Source: Oscillospiraceae bacterium (GTDB taxonomy: Bacteria > Bacillota_A > Clostridia > Oscillospirales > Oscillospiraceae). Taken from it: a DNA stretch of 10,722 nucleotides. The stretch covers positions 1 through 10,722 of the forward strand of contig JAFQPB010000004.1 in NCBI GenBank assembly GCA_017411905.1. The letters are read 5' to 3'. The notes beneath the pieces were generated by a model that worked only from the letters and a program-made list of their open reading frames with translations, did no database searches and was not told the DNA's origin. This document shows, piece by piece, positions 7,886-10,722 of the stretch (position 1 is the stretch's first letter; the number at the start of each line of letters is the position of its first letter). A program made the translations under genes and the position numbers.

Positions 7886-8832
7886 ACACTCTCTCCTTCT
7901 CCCCGGACGATAGCATCCAGATCGCCCAGCATTGCCATTGCAGTTTCCCTGTCGGGCACAGTCGCGCCGCTGGCCTTTTGGTGGCCGCCGCCGCCGTATT
8001 TGACCGCGATGGGGTTAATATTATATTTATTGGAACGCAGCTCGCAAAGAACGCCCGTTTCCGTCTCTGTAAAGTTTACCCAAATGGAAACGCCCTTAAT
8101 GTCTGCCATCGTGTTGACCATTGCCCGGGAGACAGTAAAGGTGTCAAGACCCATAGCGTCAAATTCTGCCCGGTCGGTGTAGATATAGGCAACGTTTTCG
8201 GGTGTAAACTGAATTTTCAGGATGAAGCTGGCTTTCAGCTTCTTGCTCTCAAAATCATCGGCATAGAGGTCACGGAACAGCTCGTTGGTGTCGATGCCGG
8301 CTTCCATCAGTTTGGAGGCGAGCCGGAATGTCCGGGCGGTCGTGCCGTCATAGCGGAAGCGGCCGGAGTCGGTGACCATACCGGTGTATAAGGACTTGGC
8401 AGCTAACGGATTGATTTTCAGACCGCTGTCGGTCGCAAACTGGGTAACAAGGCCGCAGCAGCTTTCAAAGGAGGTGTCCACCACCTCGTCCTCCGCGATC
8501 TGCTCGCAAAAAATATGATGATCTATACGCAACCGCTTGGCGGCTAACTTATACCGGTCGTCGCTGATAAGATGGCTGGCGGAAGTATCCAAAATGATGG
8601 CAAGGGCACCGCTGTATACGCTGTCGGGAATGTCGTCCATCACGGAATCTTCCATAAAGGAGAAGAATCGGGCATCGTCACCTACCGCATAGACCGCCTT
8701 GCCGGGGAAATTCTCCAAAAGGATGTGCTTCAGTCCGATCTGACTGCCCAGCGCATCACCGTCCGGGCGGCTGTGGCGGTGGATGATAATGGTCTCATAT
8801 TCGGAAATAGCCTTCAAAATATCCGTAAACAT
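7882..8832 (-). CDS. DHH/DHHA1 phosphoesterase, NrnA-like (first of a tandem pair)
   Basis: A 316-residue protein of the same DHH/DHHA1 family and layout as the next gene. Motifs: IHRHSRPDGDALGS (17-30; H20, D24, D26, the standard RPDGD form), ILDTSASHLISD (D82), RIDHHIF (D104, H105, H106), GMVTDSGRFRYDG (D155), and the substrate-binding YGGGGHQKASG (279-289). Length fits B. subtilis NrnA (about 313 residues), and all metal ligands are present. This copy looks the more canonical and is the better candidate for nanoRNase/pAp phosphatase. It is the first gene of the three-gene unit: ATG at 8832, GTGAGG about 9 bases upstream, a sigma-A-like promoter about 64 bases upstream, and an ATGA overlap with the second copy. 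The exact substrate is inferred from the family. Confidence 0.9.
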   Translation of the reverse strand: MFTDILKAISEYETIIIHRHSRPDGDALGSQIGLKHILLENFPGKAVYAVGDDARFFSFMEDSVMDDIPDSVYSGALAIILDTSASHLISDDRYKLAAKRLRIDHHIFCEQIAEDEVVDTSFESCCGLVTQFATDSGLKINPLAAKSLYTGMVTDSGRFRYDGTTARTFRLASKLMEAGIDTNELFRDLYADDFESKKLKASFILKIQFTPENVAYIYTDRAEFDAMGLDTFTVSRAMVNTMADIKGVSIWVNFTETETGVLCELRSNKYNINPIAVKYGGGGHQKASGATVPDRETAMAMLGDLDAIVRGEGESV

Positions 8833-8895
8833 AGGGAAACCTCACTGTTTTCCTTGATTTTGTGCAGTATATGTATTGTGTCCGCACAATATGAT

Positions 8896-8924
8896 AGTAT
8901 ATCATAGATTTGCCTGTTTGACAA
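8896..8924 (-). promoter_or_regulatory. Promoter of the DHH-DHH-surE operon
   Basis: Minus-strand TTGTCA (8924-8919) and TATACT (8901-8896) are separated by exactly 17 bases, in A/T-rich surroundings, upstream of the ATG at 8832. The expected leader is about 55-60 bases. Confidence 0.7.
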
Positions 8925-8956
8925 TAAAAATCTCTGAACGCACGGGGGAAAGCGGC

Positions 8957-9073
8957 GGGACGATGTGGGCATCGTCCCCTACGGGATGCCATCGTTAGTG
9001 CCCATAGGGACACCCCTCCCGGGGTGTCCGAAAAAACGGTGCGGTGTTGGCGGACACCCGAGGACAGGTGTCC
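8957..9073. repeat. Three short perfect palindromes of an interspersed-repeat type
   Basis: Three hairpins lie in 117 bases: GGGACGATG/CATCGTCCC (8957-8965 with 8970-8978, 4-base loop), GGACACCCC/GGGGTGTCC (9008-9016 with 9021-9029, 4-base loop), and GGACACC/GGTGTCC (9052-9058 with 9067-9073, 8-base loop). Two are followed by related text (CCCCTACGG, CCCTACAGT). The G/C-rich block contrasts with the A/T-rich sequence that follows and encodes no credible protein. It looks like REP-like repeats scattered in such genomes. None has a T-run, so a terminator role is weak. Confidence 0.7.
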
Positions 9074-9279
9074 CTACAGTACCCCATCGAAATGGGGAAA
9101 ACGGGCGATATTGGGGGATAGTGGGGGGTTTTTGTCCCAATTTGACAGAATGTGCTTTCTGCGGCGGGCGGGTGCTTTATTCTGCGTTTTTGTGGGTATT
9201 TGCAATTTTATTATACCGAAATAAATGCATTTCCATCCATTTCCATAGAATTTTACAATATTTTCTCAATTTTTTTCGT
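9074..9279. other. Non-coding stretch without recognised function
   Basis: A G-rich part (9085-9175) passes into an A/T-rich part (9195-9279) upstream of the pilin promoter. CATTTCCAT occurs twice, one base apart, near 9228-9246. I see no ORF with a ribosome binding site and no RNA gene here. The A/T-rich tract could act as an UP element for the promoter at 9280. Confidence 0.4.
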
Positions 9280-9308
9280 TTGACAAATGAATTTTGGGGT
9301 GCTATAAT
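9280..9308 (+). promoter_or_regulatory. Perfect-consensus sigma-A promoter for the pilin-like gene
   Basis: TTGACA (9280-9285) and TATAAT (9303-9308) match the consensus at all twelve positions with the ideal 17-base spacer, after an A/T-rich upstream tract. Transcription should start near 9315, giving a leader of about 70 bases. Confidence 0.85.
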
Positions 9309-9314
9309 GCGCCT

Positions 9315-9357
9315 GTTCGTTGCAAAAGGCGAACAAAATAATACGCGCCAAAGGCGC
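9315..9357 (+). promoter_or_regulatory. Two hairpins in the pilin mRNA leader
   Basis: GTTCG/CGAAC (9315-9319 with 9330-9334) would lie at the very 5' end of the transcript. GCGCC/GGCGC (9345-9349 with 9353-9357, loop AAA) lies just before an A-rich stretch and the AAGGAG ribosome binding site. No T-run follows either stem, so they look like mRNA-stabilising or translation-tuning structures rather than terminators. Confidence 0.5.
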
Positions 9358-9383
9358 AAAAAAATTAAAAGGAGACTATCCCA

Positions 9384-9833
9384 ATGAACAAGAAGAACAA
9401 CCGCAAGGGCTTCACCACGGTGGAACTGGTTATCGTTATCGCAGTTATTGCCATCCTGGCAACCGTCCTGATCCCCACATTCTCTAACCTGATCACCGAT
9501 GCAAAGGAATCTGCAAATCTGTCCGATGCTAACTCCCTCTACAAGAGCTGGCTGGCAAACAATGCAGAAAAGTTCACCAACGACACTGTATTGGCTCTCG
9601 TTGTTGGCGATGCTGGTTCCGAAGTTGTTTATCTGTTTGAGAACAACCAGTTGAACAAGGAGCCCGAGACTGCTGGCGCACTGCCCTGTGGTACTACTGT
9701 TGTCCGTGCCGACGGCACCACCGCACTGCCCGATGGTTTTACTGTTGCTCCCGCTCATAAGGATGAACCTGCAGCCGATGCACAAGCTGGCGATGGCAAA
9801 TGTGACATCTGCGGCGAAGATATGCCTGCCTAA
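9384..9833 (+). CDS. Type IV pilin-like protein (prepilin N-terminal methylation motif) with CxxC tail
   Basis: A 149-residue class III-signal protein. The short basic leader MNKKNNRKG is followed by FTTVELVIVIAVIAILA, so prepilin peptidase would cut between G9 and F10, leaving Glu at mature position 5 (E14). Residues 10-31 are the hydrophobic helix that anchors pilins and packs the fibre core, continuing as an amphipathic helix to about 60. The C-terminal part is not a recognised domain. It has a lone C102 and ends with AHKDEPAADAQAGDGKCDICGEDMPA split as 124-138 and 139-149, with a CxxC pair (C140, C143) in an Asp/Gly-rich setting like the DxDGKCDxCG tails of secreted gut Firmicute proteins. 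AAGGAG lies nine bases before the ATG. It has its own consensus promoter and terminator, and no pilus assembly gene is visible, so it is an orphan here; pseudopilin is an alternative reading. Confidence 0.85.
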   Translation: MNKKNNRKGFTTVELVIVIAVIAILATVLIPTFSNLITDAKESANLSDANSLYKSWLANNAEKFTNDTVLALVVGDAGSEVVYLFENNQLNKEPETAGALPCGTTVVRADGTTALPDGFTVAPAHKDEPAADAQAGDGKCDICGEDMPA

Positions 9834-9846
9834 TCCCTAAATACAT

Positions 9847-9871
9847 AAAAGCCCGGTTTTACCGGGCTTTT
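9847..9871 (+). terminator. Rho-independent terminator after the pilin-like gene
   Basis: A perfect 10-bp stem AAAAGCCCGG/CCGGGCTTTT with a 5-base loop (TTTTA) begins 13 bases after the stop codon. The A-run and T-run on both sides make it potentially bidirectional. Confidence 0.9.
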
Positions 9872-9920
9872 ACCATTTCCGGGCCTTTCCTTGCCTCTCC
9901 CTATGGGAGAATCAAGTAGG

Positions 9921-9965
9921 GCGGGAGGCTTGCTCCCGCCGCCAAAAACCTTCCCCTTTGGGGAA
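9921..9965. repeat. Two small hairpins at the left edge of the repeat-rich region
   Basis: GCGGGAG/CTCCCGC (9921-9927 with 9933-9939, loop GCTTG) and TTCCCC/GGGGAA (9951-9956 with 9960-9965, loop TTT) stand next to the composite repeat that follows. No T-run follows either stem. Confidence 0.65.
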
Positions 9966-9967
9966 AG

Positions 9968-10025
9968 CCTCCCCTGTGTAAGGGGAGGTGGGCAAAATCT
10001 TTGATTTTGCTCGGAGGGGTTGTAG
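9968..10025 (-). repeat. Left composite repeat arm (inverted copy of 10561-10614)
   Basis: It holds CCTCCCCT/AGGGGAGG (9968-9975 with 9981-9988), a second stem GCAAAATC/GATTTTGC (9992-9999 with 10003-10010) and CGGAGGGGTTGTAG (10012-10025). Its reverse complement matches the right arm in both outer blocks, including the 5-base hairpin loop, while the middle stem differs in sequence but not in form. Confidence 0.85.
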
Positions 10026-10044
10026 TGTAACGGTACATAACAAT

Positions 10045-10074
10045 CCCTCAGTCACGCTGCTCACGTGACAGCTC
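10045..10074 (+). repeat. Left copy of the CCCTCAGTCA...AGCTC repeat
   Basis: This 30-base block matches 10621-10650 at 28 of 30 positions in direct orientation. It contains the stem GTCACG/CGTGAC (10051-10056 with 10064-10069). Confidence 0.85.
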
Positions 10075-10162
10075 GCTGAGGCGAGCCCGGTCGCGGCTCT
10101 GACAGTCCACCTAACTGTCATTCACCCCCGCGACTGCGCTTCGCTTACCCTTTGCACAAGGG
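10071..10162. repeat. Left-only hairpin segment ending in CCCTT/AAGGG
   Basis: Between AGCTC and the CCCTT hairpin there are about 70 bases not present in the right-hand copy. They include GCTCG/CGAGC (10071-10075 with 10082-10086) and GACAGT/ACTGTC (10101-10106 with 10114-10119). The segment ends with CCCTT/AAGGG (10148-10152 with 10158-10162), whose loop TGCAC is the reverse complement of the loop in the right copy. Confidence 0.7.
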
Positions 10163-10201
10163 AGCCTTTGCGCAACTTCTTCCTTGCCATTATATCTTGA
10201 T

Positions 10202-10208
10202 GGAGGAG
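10202..10208 (+). promoter_or_regulatory. Ribosome binding site fixing the DUF559 start at 10215
   Basis: GGAGGAG lies six bases before the ATG at 10215. The longer frame from 10152 would begin inside the CCCTT repeat and has no such site, so its first 21 codons are discarded. Confidence 0.75.
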
Positions 10209-10214
10209 TTTACA

Positions 10215-10583
10215 ATGCAATCAAAGCATAACAAGCAATTAGTTCCTTTTGCAAAACAATTACGGAAAAATATGACGAAAGAGGAACGGCGTCTTTGGTA
10301 CGATTATTTAAGAATCCATCCCGCCCGTTTTTCCCGTCAAAAAGTGCTTGGTAAATATATTGTTGATTTCTACTGCGCACAAGCAAAGTTAGTAATTGAA
10401 TTAGATGGCTCTCAACATTATGAAGACAAAGAATTGATAAAGGATGCTGAACGTACAGCCTTTCTTAAAGGCTATGGTTTAACTGTTATCCGCATTCCTA
10501 ACAATGAAATTAATCGAAATTTTCGCGGTGTATGCGAATATATCGATGCAATAGTGGAAGCTACAACCCCTCCGTCAGCCTGA
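10215..10583 (+). CDS. DUF559 family protein, Vsr/PD-(D/E)XK-type endonuclease-like
   Basis: A complete 122-residue protein of the DUF559 family, which is related in fold to very-short-patch-repair and restriction endonucleases; biochemical roles are mostly unproven. Family marks: LRKNMTKEERRLWYDYLR (16-33), RFSRQKVLGKYIVDFYC (38-54, D51), the likely catalytic LVIELDGSQHYED (59-71; E62, D64, H68), and the end helix region YGLTVIRIPNNEINRNFRGVCEYID. Base composition is visibly A/T-richer than the genes to the left, which hints at transfer. The last codons (about TTPPSA) and the TGA stop lie inside the right composite repeat, and the sequence just upstream is also repeat. No convincing promoter: TTGCGC/TTATAT at 10168-10195 is possible but would start transcription almost at the ribosome binding site. 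No methylase or transposase neighbour is visible. Confidence 0.88.
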   Translation: MQSKHNKQLVPFAKQLRKNMTKEERRLWYDYLRIHPARFSRQKVLGKYIVDFYCAQAKLVIELDGSQHYEDKELIKDAERTAFLKGYGLTVIRIPNNEINRNFRGVCEYIDAIVEATTPPSA

Positions 10584-10614
10584 CCGGCTGACACCTCCCC
10601 TTACACAGGGGAGG
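10561..10614 (+). repeat. Right composite repeat arm (inverted copy of 9968-10025)
   Basis: CTACAACCCCTCCG (10561-10574) is followed by the stem GTCAGCC/GGCTGAC (10574-10580 with 10586-10592) and CCTCCCCT/AGGGGAGG (10594-10601 with 10607-10614, loop TACAC). The TGA stop codon of the DUF559 gene occupies the loop of the middle stem. Confidence 0.88.
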
Positions 10615-10620
10615 CTCAAC

Positions 10621-10667
10621 CCCTCAGTCATGCTGCTCGCGTGACAGCTCCCTTGTGCAAAGGGAGC
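10621..10667 (+). repeat. Right CCCTCAGTCA...AGCTC repeat plus GCTCCCTT/AAGGGAGC hairpin
   Basis: The first 30 bases repeat 10045-10074 with two changes; the stem is GTCATG/CGTGAC with one T-G pair. It runs directly into an 8-bp hairpin GCTCCCTT/AAGGGAGC (10647-10654 with 10660-10667, loop GTGCA). Confidence 0.85.
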
Positions 10668-10690
10668 CTTAACTCTCAGGAGGTAATTCT

Positions 10691-10722
10691 ATGGTTATGT
10701 TTGACAGTGCCCATATCGGTCT
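10691..10722 (+). CDS. Start of an unidentified gene, cut by the window end
   Basis: An ATG at 10691 sits six bases after a strong AGGAGGT (10678-10684) and opens a frame reading MVMFDSAHIG to the edge. The site and spacing make a real start likely. The first residues faintly recall the N-terminus of Old Yellow Enzyme-type flavin oxidoreductases (a short FxxxxIG before KNR), but eleven codons are not enough for a call. No promoter is seen between the repeats and this start. Confidence 0.55.
   Translation, partial: MVMFDSAHIG

Noticed and set aside
8965..9387. 140-codon plus-strand frame through the palindromes and the pilin promoter
   Set aside because: The composition is repeat-derived, there is no ribosome binding site, and the frame runs through a consensus promoter into the pilin start.
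9177..9785. 202-codon minus-strand frame opposite the pilin gene
   Set aside because: Antisense shadow; the plus strand has promoter, ribosome binding site, prepilin motif and terminator.
10152..10214. 21-codon upstream extension of the DUF559 gene
   Set aside because: The first codons come from the CCCTT hairpin repeat; GGAGGAG points to the ATG at 10215.
9968..10667. CRISPR array
   Set aside because: The repeats are few, palindromic, of different lengths and partly inverted, without regular spacers.
9968..10667. Insertion sequence with DUF559 as transposase
   Set aside because: No DDE, HUH or serine/tyrosine recombinase motifs and no target-site duplication were seen, so only a looser repeat-nuclease association is proposed.

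Overview
The window reads like part of a chromosome from a gut-type clostridial Firmicute, probably Oscillospirales or a near relative. The evidence is a set of Firmicute gene families (a PdaA-type polysaccharide deacetylase, NrnA-like DHH proteins, a PatB/MalY-type C-S lyase), AGGAGG-type ribosome binding sites with sigma-A-like promoters, and compact palindromic repeats of the CCTCCCCT/AGGGGAGG and CCCTT/AAGGG kind around a DUF559 nuclease gene. The placement is inferred from style and not from a marker gene.

Positions 1-8832 are almost solid coding sequence, all on the minus strand. Reading in the direction of transcription, three transcription units can be seen. (1) A promoter at 8896-8924 drives two tandem DHH/DHHA1 phosphoesterases and SurE, joined by two ATGA overlaps and closed by a terminator at 6147-6174. 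This looks like a nucleotide and short-RNA turnover operon. (2) A promoter at 6115-6142 drives a PatB/MalY-type PLP C-S lyase, RidA (ATGA overlap), a PHP-domain hydrolase and an MFS transporter, with a PdaA-like deacetylase 39 bases further on that may be co-transcribed. The lyase and RidA make chemical sense together, because beta-lyases release 2-aminoacrylate and RidA hydrolyses the imine. (3) A promoter at 1150-1178 drives a GPH-family sugar:cation symporter that runs off the left edge.

Positions 8833-9383 are non-coding. They hold the promoter of the DHH operon, three short perfect palindromes (8957-9073), and a perfect-consensus promoter (TTGACA, 17 bases, TATAAT) with a hairpin-bearing leader. 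That leader serves a plus-strand orphan type IV pilin-like protein (9384-9833), which is followed by a strong terminator.

From 9880 to 10670 the character changes. Dense hairpin repeats flank an A/T-richer DUF559 (Vsr-like, PD-(D/E)XK-type) gene at 10215-10583. One composite repeat is present in inverted orientation on both sides of the gene and supplies the gene's last codons and its stop codon. This is the most unusual part of the window and looks like a small nuclease-plus-repeat unit. A new plus-strand gene begins at 10691 behind a strong ribosome binding site and is cut by the window end.
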